A stretch of 64,000 bases of DNA. It comes from an uncultured Lachnospiraceae bacterium (GTDB lineage: Bacteria > Bacillota > Clostridia > Lachnospirales > Lachnospiraceae). The notes beneath the pieces were generated by a model that did not search any database, was not told the origin of the DNA, and was given only the letters and a program-made list of their open reading frames with translations. Of the stretch, positions 1 to 9,177 are shown piece after piece. The stretch's first letter is position 1. Each line of letters starts with the position of its first letter. The stretch spans positions 58,717 through 122,716 of the forward strand of contig CAOKOL010000006.1 in assembly GCA_948470335.1 (NCBI GenBank). The letters are read 5' to 3'. The translations under genes were made by a program, and so were the position numbers.

Positions 1-13
1 GGAGGATCACGAT

Positions 14-3000
14 ATGCAAAATCCAAATGAACTGCGTCTGCAGAAAATGATGAATCTGTTGTCTCAATTACCGCTGACCCAGGAGGAACTGGATCATGCG
101 GAGTATTATCTGGAGGAGGGAGAAGGGCAGCATCTGGACTGTCTGGATTTCCGGGATTTGTCGGAGACGTCGGAAGAAGTGCAGAAGGGGTTTCGAAGCC
201 TGTTTAAAGAGTTCAGCGACAGGGGGAGAAATCAGGAATATGTCCGTCTGTTTCAGCTGATTTTTCAGTTGGGCCGGTCTACCAGCTATCTGCTCTACCC
301 TTCCGAGCTGCTTCGGTATAAAAGCGGCGGCCTGGAACAGTTGGATGCGGCCTGCCTCTGTTCTCTGTATGCGGAGCAGGCCTGTGAAAACCAGCATTAC
401 CTGACCCGTTACTGGATAGACCGGCTGATCGAGCTGAGCGGAAACAATGCGGAGGTGCTGAAGAAGGCTTTCGACTATCATAAGGGGAAATTTGACAATG
501 GCCTGATGGTGCTGTACGCGGCTTATTTCCATGTGAAGTACCGGGAGCAGAAGCGGAAATGGGATCTTGCCTATAACAAAAATGAAGGGAAGAAAGACGG
601 GCAGCAGGAGGGTCTGCTGAAAGGAATCGCAAAGCTGCTGAAAGGAGAGACGGAAGGGGAGAGCCTGCATCTGTCGGACGCGGGGGACCAGAAAATGCTG
701 GAAAACTGCGTGGACAGTATCGCTTCCAGCATCGAGAACCTGTTTAACAAAAAACTTCCCGCCTATGCGTCGGAGGCAATGGAAAAATACGTGCGCCAGC
801 CAAAGGATGAGCCGCTGCCCAAACAGTTGAACAATCTGGCCAGAGGCTATTCGGTGGGGCAGTATCTTCTCAGGCTGCTGGGGGGCTGCGCCTTTTCCTG
901 CTTTGAGCTGTCGCCCAAACTGCGCAATTTTCTCCGGCTGTGCGCCGCGGCCGACAGAGGCGGCCTGCTGCTTGTGATGGAGTGGTTTAATCTGGACGAC
1001 AAGCTGACCGCAAGGGGCGGAAATCTGGACTTGCTTTTTGATATTGACCAGAAGGAATTTCTGCTGTGGGCGGCTCAGAAGCAGTATAAAAATATATTAT
1101 ATACCCAGTTTGACAGAGATCCCGCCTTTTTTGCCCGGTGTATGGACCAGGCGGAGGGAAATGGCTTTCAGGCGATGATGGAGGTGGTCAAGGCCAAGGA
1201 TAAACAATTGTATCGGGGATTGAAAGATGATAAGGCTTCCGGCCAGAGGGATAAAATGATCAAGGTGATGATCCCTTCGGGCATCAACGGTTACGGGCAG
1301 CTTTGCTCCTATCTTCGGGGCGAGATTCCGGTGGATGATATTTACCCTTATGCCCAGGATCTGGAGGCAGGCTCCCGTTACGCGTGGCAGGAGCGGAATC
1401 TGCTGAACCAGTACCGGGATATGTATGGTAAGGATGCGTTTTACACCAGATGCACGGTCATTCTGATTATGAAACGGGCTTCCTACGCCATGATGGAGGA
1501 ACTGGCAGTCAATGAGTCAGGCAGGCGGACCCAGCCCAATGAGGAAGGGGCGGTGGCTTTATATAGCAGACTTTCCGAGGCAGGGCTGTCTCTGACTTAT
1601 CAGTTACAGTGCGGTGAAATGATTTATGAGTATATTTACTCTGACAGCCAGAAAAAGATGGTGGAAAAGGCTACGGTCAAAGCATTTTCCCGCTATCTGG
1701 CCGAAGAACCGGAAAAGACCTTACAGGCATTCCGGAGTGCGGGCGCCACAGGGCGCAGCATGGGCGTGAAGACGCTGGGCAGGCTGCCGGACCGGCATAA
1801 AGAGGATTTGCTGGCATACAGCGGCGACAGCTCCAAAGCGGTCAAGGAAGCGCTGGCGGAGGTGCTTCGGAAGCAGAAGGACTGGGCGGAAGATATTGCC
1901 GGTCTGCTGAAATCCAAAAAGGCGGCCCAGAGAGAGCTGGCCATCCAGGTGATGCGGGGATGGAAAGAACCGGAATACAGGAAGCAGTTACAGGACGCTC
2001 TTGATGTGGAAAAAAGCAGCAAGCTGGCGTCGCTTCTCAGGGATGTGCTGAATCTGACCGCCGATGAGGTACAGCAGGTTTCGGCCACGCCGGAAGAAAA
2101 AGTGAAGGAATTGCATAAGGGCGGAAAGAAACGGACTCTGGCCTGGGCATATGAGACACCTTTCTGTACGGTACATATGAAGAATCAGGCCGGGGAAGGA
2201 ACTTCGGGCACAGATCAGTCCGGCGGGGCAAATGAGAATACGCCGGCGGAGGCAGGGGAAGATTATCTGCAGGCTATTCTGCTCTGCTATGCGACCATGT
2301 CTACGCCCGGCGTCAGCAAGGATGCTGTCTGGCTGGCGGGAAAACTGAATGAGAAGGAGCTTGCCGTCTATGTCAACGAACTGTTTGACAAATGGATGGA
2401 AGCGGGCGCGGAGGCCAAAAAGAAATGGGTGCTGTATGCGGCTTCGATTCACGGCGGCAGCGAGATCGTGGAGCGGCTGAAACATCAGATCAATGAATGG
2501 CCGCAGCACGCCAGAGGCGCCATGGCGGCAGAGGCGGTGAAAGCGCTGGCGCTGAACAGCGAGCCGGGGGCACTACTTACGGTGGACAGCATTGCCAGGA
2601 AGTTTAAATTTAAGCAGGTGAAAGCCGCGGCCGCGGCCGCCCTGGATTTCGCGGCGGCCCAGTTGGGGATGACCAGGGAGGAGCTGGCGGATAAAATTGT
2701 GCCGGATCTGGGCTTTGACGAGCGGATGGAGCGGATTTTCGATTACGGAACCAGGAAGTTTAAGGTATATCTGACCCATAATCTGGAACTGGAAATTTTC
2801 GATGAAAATGATAAGAAGCTGAAAAACCTGCCCGCCCCCGGCAAAAAGGATGACCCGGAGCAGGCGGCCAAGGAAAATCAGGCGTTCAAGGATATGAAGA
2901 AACAGATGAAAACTACAGTGGCCAATCAGAAACTGCGGCTGGAGCAGGCATTGTCCGTGGAGCGGAAATGGTCTGTGGAAGGATGGAATCAACTGTTTGT

Positions 3001-3682
3001 GAAAAACCCGGTGATGCATCAGTTTGCCATCAGCCTGATCTGGGGTGTTTATGAGGAAGGAAAACTGGTTCAGACCTTCCGGTATATGGAGGACGGCACG
3101 TTTAACACGGAGGATGAGGAGGAATATACCCTGCCGGAAGTCTGCCTGATCGGCTTGGTACACCCTATCGAGCTGTCGCAGGAGTCCAGGGAAACCTGGG
3201 AGGAGCAGTTGGAGGATTATGAGGTGGTTCAGTCTGTCGAACAGCTTAAACGGCCGGTATATCCGCTGGAGCCGGGAGAAGAAAGCCTGCGGCAGTTGGA
3301 GCGGTTTGGCGGCTGTATCCTGAACGGACTGTCCCTGTCAGGCAAGCTGCAGTCCCAGGGCTGGTACCGGGGTTCTGTCCAGGATGCCGGCGGTTACTAT
3401 ACCTTTTACCGGGAAGACCAGGAACTGGGGCTGGGCGTGGAACTGCATTTTTCCGGCCTGTTCGTGGGGGATGAGAATGAGGAAATTACCGTGTATGACG
3501 CCAGGTTTTATCAGGCGGGCGCCATCAAGCGGGGCAGTTATATGTATGACGAAGTGAAGCCGGAAACGGCGATTCCGCTGAAAGACGTGCCGGCAAGGTA
3601 TTTCAGCGAGATTGTATTGCAGCTTGCAAGAGCCACGGCTTCCAGTCAGGAGAAGAATGAGAACTGGCGGGAGAAAAGGTAG
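14..3682 (+). CDS. DUF4132 domain-containing large protein
   Basis: A 1222-residue, apparently cytoplasmic protein with no signal peptide or membrane segment. The C-terminal third carries the DUF4132 pattern: a basic, charged stretch near residues 900-1000, then GGCILNGLSLSGKLQSQGW, WYRGSVQDAGGYYTF and YDARFYQ toward the end. The remainder is long, helix-rich and HEAT-like, with an alanine-rich run near residue 872. GGAGG at positions 1-5 sits 8 nt before the ATG, so the start is secure. In other bacteria DUF4132 proteins often sit with MoxR-type AAA ATPases, VWA and SWIM proteins; none is visible here, but the window opens exactly at this gene, so such partners could lie upstream. The biochemical role is unknown. 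DUF3783 follows 13 nt later, probably in the same operon. Confidence 0.85.
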   Translation: MQNPNELRLQKMMNLLSQLPLTQEELDHAEYYLEEGEGQHLDCLDFRDLSETSEEVQKGFRSLFKEFSDRGRNQEYVRLFQLIFQLGRSTSYLLYPSELLRYKSGGLEQLDAACLCSLYAEQACENQHYLTRYWIDRLIELSGNNAEVLKKAFDYHKGKFDNGLMVLYAAYFHVKYREQKRKWDLAYNKNEGKKDGQQEGLLKGIAKLLKGETEGESLHLSDAGDQKMLENCVDSIASSIENLFNKKLPAYASEAMEKYVRQPKDEPLPKQLNNLARGYSVGQYLLRLLGGCAFSCFELSPKLRNFLRLCAAADRGGLLLVMEWFNLDDKLTARGGNLDLLFDIDQKEFLLWAAQKQYKNILYTQFDRDPAFFARCMDQAEGNGFQAMMEVVKAKDKQLYRGLKDDKASGQRDKMIKVMIPSGINGYGQLCSYLRGEIPVDDIYPYAQDLEAGSRYAWQERNLLNQYRDMYGKDAFYTRCTVILIMKRASYAMMEELAVNESGRRTQPNEEGAVALYSRLSEAGLSLTYQLQCGEMIYEYIYSDSQKKMVEKATVKAFSRYLAEEPEKTLQAFRSAGATGRSMGVKTLGRLPDRHKEDLLAYSGDSSKAVKEALAEVLRKQKDWAEDIAGLLKSKKAAQRELAIQVMRGWKEPEYRKQLQDALDVEKSSKLASLLRDVLNLTADEVQQVSATPEEKVKELHKGGKKRTLAWAYETPFCTVHMKNQAGEGTSGTDQSGGANENTPAEAGEDYLQAILLCYATMSTPGVSKDAVWLAGKLNEKELAVYVNELFDKWMEAGAEAKKKWVLYAASIHGGSEIVERLKHQINEWPQHARGAMAAEAVKALALNSEPGALLTVDSIARKFKFKQVKAAAAAALDFAAAQLGMTREELADKIVPDLGFDERMERIFDYGTRKFKVYLTHNLELEIFDENDKKLKNLPAPGKKDDPEQAAKENQAFKDMKKQMKTTVANQKLRLEQALSVERKWSVEGWNQLFVKNPVMHQFAISLIWGVYEEGKLVQTFRYMEDGTFNTEDEEEYTLPEVCLIGLVHPIELSQESRETWEEQLEDYEVVQSVEQLKRPVYPLEPGEESLRQLERFGGCILNGLSLSGKLQSQGWYRGSVQDAGGYYTFYREDQELGLGVELHFSGLFVGDENEEITVYDARFYQAGAIKRGSYMYDEVKPETAIPLKDVPARYFSEIVLQLARATASSQEKNENWREKR

Positions 3683-3695
3683 AGAGGAGAGACAT

Positions 3696-4094
3696 ATGTC
3701 ATCACCAACCAAAGAAACCCTTCTGGTCTACAACATGCAAAACACGGCCAAAGGAAAGCTGTTAAAATTAATCTGTATGCAGATGGGCATCCGGGTGCGG
3801 GCGGTGGAGAAGGAGGAATTTCTCCAGCCCATCGGTTATCTGGCCGGGCTTAAAGGGGTGGAGCCGTCAGAGGAGCGTTTCGAAGGCGAAGGATTCGACG
3901 ATGAGATGCTGATTCTCAGCGGCTTTAGCAGCAACCGGATGGATCTGTTGTTTGGCATGTTCAGGCGGCAGAAGATGGAGCGGATCGCCCTGAAAGCGGT
4001 GGTCACGGAACACAACTGGTCCTGGGATTCCATTCGGCTGCATGACGAACTGCGGCAGGAGCACGAGTATATGCGGCAGAACAGAAAAGACTGA
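3696..4094 (+). CDS. DUF3783 domain-containing protein
   Basis: A 132-residue soluble protein. The opening TLLVYNMQNTAKGKLLKL, then GIRVRAVEKEEFLQPIGYLAG, matches the DUF3783 family of small clostridial proteins. The late segment FSSNRMDLLFGMFRRQKMERIALKAVVTEHN is the second conserved part of that family, ending in a helical tail. I chose the ATG at 3696 because GAGAGGAG lies just upstream and the family begins here; the same frame is open further upstream into the preceding gene. It follows the DUF4132 gene closely, so co-transcription is likely, and a terminator ends the unit at about 4170. Function is unknown. Confidence 0.8.
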   Translation: MSSPTKETLLVYNMQNTAKGKLLKLICMQMGIRVRAVEKEEFLQPIGYLAGLKGVEPSEERFEGEGFDDEMLILSGFSSNRMDLLFGMFRRQKMERIALKAVVTEHNWSWDSIRLHDELRQEHEYMRQNRKD

Positions 4095-4148
4095 GATATG
4101 CATAAAATCTCAGGTTATCCCCGCGCTTTTGGAAGAAAAGCACAGAAA

Positions 4149-4173
4149 AACAGGATTTTTATCCTGTTTTTTT
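4149..4173 (+). terminator. Rho-independent terminator after DUF4132-DUF3783
   Basis: AACAGGAT and ATCCTGTT form an 8-bp stem with a TTTT loop, followed by a run of seven T. It closes the first transcription unit and precedes the MATE promoter by 25 nt. Confidence 0.85.
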
Positions 4174-4197
4174 GGAGAACGTATCGGTGTAAATCCA

Positions 4198-4226
4198 TTG
4201 ACAACATTTTTTATCCTTGTTAGAAT
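4198..4226 (+). promoter_or_regulatory. Sigma-A promoter for MATE gene
   Basis: TTGACA (4198-4203), a 17-nt spacer and TAGAAT (4221-4226). A near-consensus vegetative promoter placed about 185 nt before the MATE start codon, which implies a long leader. Confidence 0.8.
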
Positions 4227-4412
4227 ATAGCGTGCAATGTATTTAATTGCGCAGGCGGGCCGGACAAACACAGGTGCGGCTCGTTTTCATGATTCGAAAA
4301 TCCGGATCGGTGTGCGTATTCATTTCGAACAGGCAGGTTTTACGGATTTCTACCTAAACAGAAACCTTCGGGCAGAATTTTACTTTACTATTTAGAAAGG
4401 ATTTGATAATCA
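4227..4412 (+). other. 185-nt structured-looking 5' leader of MATE gene, class unknown
   Basis: Between the promoter and the MATE start lies a long untranslated leader with several possible pairings, for example CCGGA (about 4260) with TCCGG (about 4301), and AGGTTT with AAACCT around the string TTTCTACC. I could not match it to a known riboswitch class, and there is no clear terminator or Shine-Dalgarno-sequestering hairpin next to the start. It may be a regulatory RNA or only an upstream spacer. Confidence 0.3.
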
Positions 4413-5795
4413 ATGGAAACTACGGAAGTACGACAGGAAAATAAGATGGGCGTGATGCCGGTGGGGAAGCTGCTGATGTCCATGTCACTGCCCATGATGA
4501 TCTCCATGTTGATTCAGGCGCTTTATAATATCGTTGACAGTATCTTTGTGGCGCAGATTGGTGAGAATGCCCTGACGGCAGTTTCTCTGGCTTTTCCCAT
4601 TCAGATGCTGACGATTTCCGTCTGCACAGGTACCGGCGTGGGTATCAATGCGCTGCTGTCCAAAAGCCTGGGAGAGAAAAAATTCAAGGATGCCAACGAG
4701 GCGGCAACAAACGGTATTTTTCTCGCCGTCGTGGGCTATGCGGTGTTCGCTGTTTTCGGTCTGTTTTTTGTAAGACCCTTTTTCGCGACCCAGACAACAA
4801 ACCCTGAGATTTTCCAATATGGTGTATCCTATCTGTCAATCTGCCTGATTTTTTCTTTCGGCATCTTTGCACAGATTACATATGAAAGGCTGCTTCAGTC
4901 TACCGGAAAAACCATATATGCCATGATTACCCAGATGACGGGTGCTGTCATTAATCTGATTATGGACCCGATTCTGATTTTCGGTTTGTTTGGCGCACCC
5001 AAAATGGGTATCGCCGGCGCGGCGGCAGCGACGGTGATGGGACAGATTATCGCGGGTATTTTCTGCGTTGTGATTAACCAGATAAAGAATAAAGAGATTG
5101 ACTGTTCTTTTAAAGGGTTCCGTCCCAGCAAAATGACCATCGGCAGAATCTACAAGGTGGGTGTTCCCTCTATCATTATGCAGTCCATCGGTTCCGTTAT
5201 GACGCTTGGTTTTAATGCGATACTGATGCAGTTTACCTCCACGGCGGTTTCCGTGTTCGGCGTATACTTTAAGCTGCAGAGTTTTATCTTTATGCCGGTT
5301 TTCGGTCTGAATAATGGTATGATTCCGATTATTGCCTATAATTACGGCGCCAGAAATAAAAAACGGATCATGGATACGATGAAATTCAGCATTGGGACCG
5401 CTGTGGGACTGATGTTGGTGGGACTGGCCATTCTGCAGTTTCTTCCGGCCCAGTTGCTGGCGATGTTTAACGCGTCGGAGGAAATGCTGAGGATCGGTGT
5501 TCCCGCCCTGCGGACAATCAGCCTGAGCTTTATTTTTGCCGGTTACTGTATCGTAGTGGGGTCGGTGTTTCAGGCGCTGGGCAACGGTATGTACAGCCTG
5601 ATTATCTCGGTGGTCCGCCAGTTGCTGGTACTGCTGCCGGTGGCTTATATGTTCGCGAAGCTGTTTGGGCTGGCGGCCGTCTGGTTTTCTTTCCCGATTT
5701 CGGAGATTGTTTCCGTTGTGCTCAGTTCATTTTATCTGAAAAAGATGTATGACGGCGTGATTGCACCGCTGGGCATACGAACGGAGGAGAGCTGA
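4413..5795 (+). CDS. MATE family efflux transporter
   Basis: A 460-residue polytopic membrane protein with about 12 hydrophobic segments in two MatE halves. The first half begins PVGKLLMSMSLPMMISMLIQALYNIVDS and the second after VGVPSIIMQSIGSVMTLGFNAIL, the repeated arrangement typical of the family. DSIFVAQIG and LTAVSLAFP are characteristic first-half segments. MATE proteins export drugs or metabolites in exchange for Na+ or H+; the substrate cannot be inferred here. GAAAGGA precedes the ATG by about 10 nt. The gene is transcribed alone, from a strong promoter through a long leader, and ends at a hairpin terminator. Confidence 0.93.
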   Translation: METTEVRQENKMGVMPVGKLLMSMSLPMMISMLIQALYNIVDSIFVAQIGENALTAVSLAFPIQMLTISVCTGTGVGINALLSKSLGEKKFKDANEAATNGIFLAVVGYAVFAVFGLFFVRPFFATQTTNPEIFQYGVSYLSICLIFSFGIFAQITYERLLQSTGKTIYAMITQMTGAVINLIMDPILIFGLFGAPKMGIAGAAAATVMGQIIAGIFCVVINQIKNKEIDCSFKGFRPSKMTIGRIYKVGVPSIIMQSIGSVMTLGFNAILMQFTSTAVSVFGVYFKLQSFIFMPVFGLNNGMIPIIAYNYGARNKKRIMDTMKFSIGTAVGLMLVGLAILQFLPAQLLAMFNASEEMLRIGVPALRTISLSFIFAGYCIVVGSVFQALGNGMYSLIISVVRQLLVLLPVAYMFAKLFGLAAVWFSFPISEIVSVVLSSFYLKKMYDGVIAPLGIRTEES

Positions 5796-5826
5796 AAGCA
5801 GGCGGCGTAGGGCCGTTTCATTAAAG

Positions 5827-5882
5827 AGAGAATCCCTGTGATGCAAAAGAGACGAAAAAGTTCTTGCAGGATTCTCTTTTTT
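5827..5882 (+). terminator. Terminator after MATE gene
   Basis: AGAGAATCCCTG pairs with CAGGATTCTCT (one bulge) across a 28-nt loop and is followed by six T. The downstream arm overlaps the -35 of the carB promoter. Confidence 0.65.
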
Positions 5883-5891
5883 ATTTATAAT
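5864..5891 (+). promoter_or_regulatory. Predicted carB promoter
   Basis: TTGCAG (5864-5869), a 16-nt spacer and TATAAT (5886-5891), 31 nt before the carB start codon. The -35 lies inside the 3' arm of the preceding terminator. Confidence 0.65.
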
Positions 5892-5922
5892 AGTATGTAG
5901 CAAAAATCAAGGAGGTCATTTC

Positions 5923-8900
5923 ATGCCACAGAGAACTGATATTCATAAAGTACTGATTATAGGTTCCGGTCCCATTGTGATCGGCCAGGCCTGTGAGTTT
6001 GATTATTCCGGAACCCAGGCTTGCAAGGCGCTTCATAAACTGGGCTATGAGATCGTTCTGGTCAATTCCAATCCGGCTACCATCATGACGGATCCTGAGA
6101 CGGCTGACGTTACTTATATCGAACCGCTGAATGTGGAACGGATGGAGCAGATCATTGCCAAGGAGCGGCCGGACGCGCTGCTGCCGAATCTGGGCGGACA
6201 GTCCGGACTGAACCTGTGCGCGGAGCTGTATAAGGCGGGTATTTTAGACAAATATCATGTACAGGTAATCGGCGTGCAGGTGGATGCCATCGAGCGGGGC
6301 GAGGACCGGATTGAGTTCAAAAAAGCCATGGACCGGCTGGGCATTGAGATGGCCCGCAGCGAGGTGGCTTACAGCGTGGAAGAAGCATTGAATATCGCCG
6401 ATTCCCTGGGCTATCCCGTAGTTCTGCGTCCGGCTTATACCATGGGCGGTGCCGGCGGCGGACTTGTATATAATAAGGAAGAGTTAAAGACCGTATGCGC
6501 CAGAGGTTTACAGGCTAGTCTTGTAGGTCAGGTTCTGGTAGAAGAGTCGATTCTCGGCTGGGAAGAATTGGAACTTGAAGTGGTGCGGGACGCGGACAAT
6601 AATATGATTACGGTCTGCTTCATTGAGAATATCGATCCGCTGGGTGTTCACACCGGGGATTCCTTCTGTTCCGCGCCCATGCTGACGATTTCAGAGGAAT
6701 GCCAGAAGCGTCTGCAGGAACAGGCATACAAAATCGTGGAATCCGTGCAGGTGATCGGCGGAACCAACGTGCAGTTTGCCCATGATCCCGTATCGGACCG
6801 GATTGTGGTCATTGAGATCAATCCCAGAACCTCCCGTTCCTCCGCCCTGGCCTCCAAAGCCACCGGTTTTCCCATCGCCCTGGTATCCGCCATGCTGGCC
6901 ACAGGACTTACGTTAAAGGATATTCCCTGCGGAAAGTACGGAACGCTGGATCAATATGTACCGGACGGCGACTATGTGGTGATTAAGTTTGCCCGCTGGG
7001 CTTTTGAAAAGTTTAAGGGCGTGGAAGACAGGCTGGGTACCCAGATGCGGGCGGTCGGCGAAGTGATGAGCATCGGAAAGAACTTCAAGGAAGCGTTCCA
7101 GAAAGCGATCCGAAGCCTGGAAACCGGCCGGTATGGTCTGGGACATGCGAAAGATTTTGACGGAAAGACGAAAGAGCAGCTTTTGAAAATGCTGATTACC
7201 CCTTCCAGCGAGCGGTATTTTGTGATGTATGAGGCGCTGCGCAGGGGAGCTTCGATAGAAGAAATTTTCCGGATTACCAAAGTAAAGCATTATTTTATTC
7301 AGCAGATGAAAGAGCTGGTGGAGGAAGAAGAAGCCCTTCTGGCAGAGAAAGGCGCGCTGCCTTCGGATGAACGGCTGACGGCCGCTAAAAAGGACGGTTT
7401 TTCCGATAAGTATTTAAGCCAGCTTCTGGAGATTCCGGAAGAGGATATCCGGAACCGGAGAATCAGCCTGGGCGTGGAAGAGGCCTGGGAAGGGGTTCAC
7501 GTAAGCGGCACCAAAGACAATGCCTACTATTACTCTACTTACAATGCGCCGGATAAAAACCCGGTATCGGAGGGGAAACCCAAGATTATGATTCTGGGCG
7601 GCGGCCCCAACCGGATCGGGCAGGGTATTGAGTTCGATTACTGCTGTGTACATGCGTCGCTGGCGTTGAAAAAGCTTGGATTTGAGACGATTATCGTAAA
7701 CTGTAATCCGGAGACGGTGTCTACGGATTACGATACCTCCGATAAACTGTATTTTGAGCCGCTGACTCTGGAGGATGTGTTAAGCATCTATAAAAAAGAG
7801 AAGCCTCTGGGCGTGATCGCTCAGTTTGGCGGACAGACGCCCTTGAATCTGGCTGCTGACCTGGAGAAAAACGGCGTGAAGATTCTGGGTACGTCCCCGG
7901 CTGTGATCGATCTGGCGGAGGACAGAGACCTGTTCCGGGAGATGATGGAAAAGCTGGAAATCCCCATGCCGGAATCAGGTATGGCTACCACGGTGGAAGA
8001 TGCGCTGCGCATCGCGAACAGTATCGGTTATCCGGTTATGGTTCGTCCTTCCTATGTACTGGGAGGCCGCGGTATGGAAGTGGTGTATGACGATCAGAGT
8101 ATGGCCGATTATATGGCGGCGGCCGTGGGCGTAACGCCGGCCCGTCCGATCCTGATCGACAGATTTTTGAACCACGCCATGGAATGCGAGGCGGATGCCA
8201 TCAGCGACGGAACCCATGCTTTTGTGCCGGCTGTGATGGAGCATATCGAGCTGGCGGGCATTCATTCCGGCGACTCCGCCTGCATTATTCCTTCGGTTCA
8301 TATCTCACCGGAGAATGTGGAAACGATTAAGGAATATACAAGAAGAATCGCGGAGGAAATGCATGTAAAAGGTCTGATGAACATGCAGTATGCCATTGAG
8401 AACGGCAAGGTATATGTGCTTGAGGCCAACCCGAGAGCGTCCAGAACCGTGCCGCTGGTATCCAAGGTATGCAATATCCGCATGGTGCCTCTGGCTACGG
8501 AAATCATTACCTCCGAACTGACGAACCGTCCGTCGCCGGTGCCCTCTTTAAAGGAGCAGGAAATTCCCTGTTACGGCGTGAAAGAAGCGGTCTTCCCCTT
8601 CAATATGTTCCAGGAGGTTGACCCTGTTCTGGGACCGGAGATGCGTTCTACCGGGGAGGTGCTGGGTCTGTCCTATGACTACGGCGAGGCGTTTTATAAG
8701 GCCCAGGAGGCTACGCAGTCCAAGCTTCCGTTAGAGGGAACGGTGCTGATCTCCGTGAACAGGAAAGATAAGCCGGAGGTGGTTGAGATCGCGAGAAGCT
8801 TTGCGGAAGACGGTTTCCATATCCTGGCCACCGGAACGACCTATGAACTGATTCATGGGGCCGGAATCCCGGCGGAGAAGGTGAAAAAGCTGTACGAAGG

Positions 8901-9147
8901 CCGGCCGAACATTATGGATATGATTACCAACGGCAAGATTCAACTGATTATCAATTCCCCGTCCGGGAAGGAAAGCGTTCATGATGACAGCTATCTGAGA
9001 AAGGCGGCTATCAAGGCGAGAATTCCCTATTTCACCACGATTGCGGCCGCAAGAGTGACGGCAAGGGGAATCAGGTATATCAAGGCCCATGGAATGGGAG
9101 ATGTGCGGTCCCTGCAGTCCGTCCACAGCGAGATACACGACAAATAG
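5923..9147 (+). CDS. carB: Carbamoyl-phosphate synthase large subunit
   Basis: At 1074 residues this is almost exactly the usual CarB length. It makes carbamoyl phosphate from bicarbonate, ATP and ammonia for arginine and pyrimidine synthesis. The two homologous halves are clear: each opens with a carbamate-kinase-like start (KVLIIGSGPIVIGQACEFDY and KIMILGGGPNRIGQGIEFDY), followed by an ATP-grasp domain (RPAYTMGGAGGG and RPSYVLGGRGMEVVY). The last ~140 residues form the MGS-like allosteric domain. A strong AAGGAGG precedes the ATG. The glutaminase subunit gene carA is not adjacent and not in the window. argH at 23-25 kb is another arginine gene here, but it is not linked in an operon. Confidence 0.97.
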   Translation: MPQRTDIHKVLIIGSGPIVIGQACEFDYSGTQACKALHKLGYEIVLVNSNPATIMTDPETADVTYIEPLNVERMEQIIAKERPDALLPNLGGQSGLNLCAELYKAGILDKYHVQVIGVQVDAIERGEDRIEFKKAMDRLGIEMARSEVAYSVEEALNIADSLGYPVVLRPAYTMGGAGGGLVYNKEELKTVCARGLQASLVGQVLVEESILGWEELELEVVRDADNNMITVCFIENIDPLGVHTGDSFCSAPMLTISEECQKRLQEQAYKIVESVQVIGGTNVQFAHDPVSDRIVVIEINPRTSRSSALASKATGFPIALVSAMLATGLTLKDIPCGKYGTLDQYVPDGDYVVIKFARWAFEKFKGVEDRLGTQMRAVGEVMSIGKNFKEAFQKAIRSLETGRYGLGHAKDFDGKTKEQLLKMLITPSSERYFVMYEALRRGASIEEIFRITKVKHYFIQQMKELVEEEEALLAEKGALPSDERLTAAKKDGFSDKYLSQLLEIPEEDIRNRRISLGVEEAWEGVHVSGTKDNAYYYSTYNAPDKNPVSEGKPKIMILGGGPNRIGQGIEFDYCCVHASLALKKLGFETIIVNCNPETVSTDYDTSDKLYFEPLTLEDVLSIYKKEKPLGVIAQFGGQTPLNLAADLEKNGVKILGTSPAVIDLAEDRDLFREMMEKLEIPMPESGMATTVEDALRIANSIGYPVMVRPSYVLGGRGMEVVYDDQSMADYMAAAVGVTPARPILIDRFLNHAMECEADAISDGTHAFVPAVMEHIELAGIHSGDSACIIPSVHISPENVETIKEYTRRIAEEMHVKGLMNMQYAIENGKVYVLEANPRASRTVPLVSKVCNIRMVPLATEIITSELTNRPSPVPSLKEQEIPCYGVKEAVFPFNMFQEVDPVLGPEMRSTGEVLGLSYDYGEAFYKAQEATQSKLPLEGTVLISVNRKDKPEVVEIARSFAEDGFHILATGTTYELIHGAGIPAEKVKKLYEGRPNIMDMITNGKIQLIINSPSGKESVHDDSYLRKAAIKARIPYFTTIAAARVTARGIRYIKAHGMGDVRSLQSVHSEIHDK

Positions 9148-9177
9148 TCAAAAAAGCGGAGTATAAGGAGAATGGCT

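Noticed and set aside
4227..4412. Purine riboswitch because of the string TTTCTACC before the MATE gene
   Set aside because: The other conserved parts (ATATGG loop, CCGTAAA loop and the closing GACTA) are absent, so the match is a chance string.
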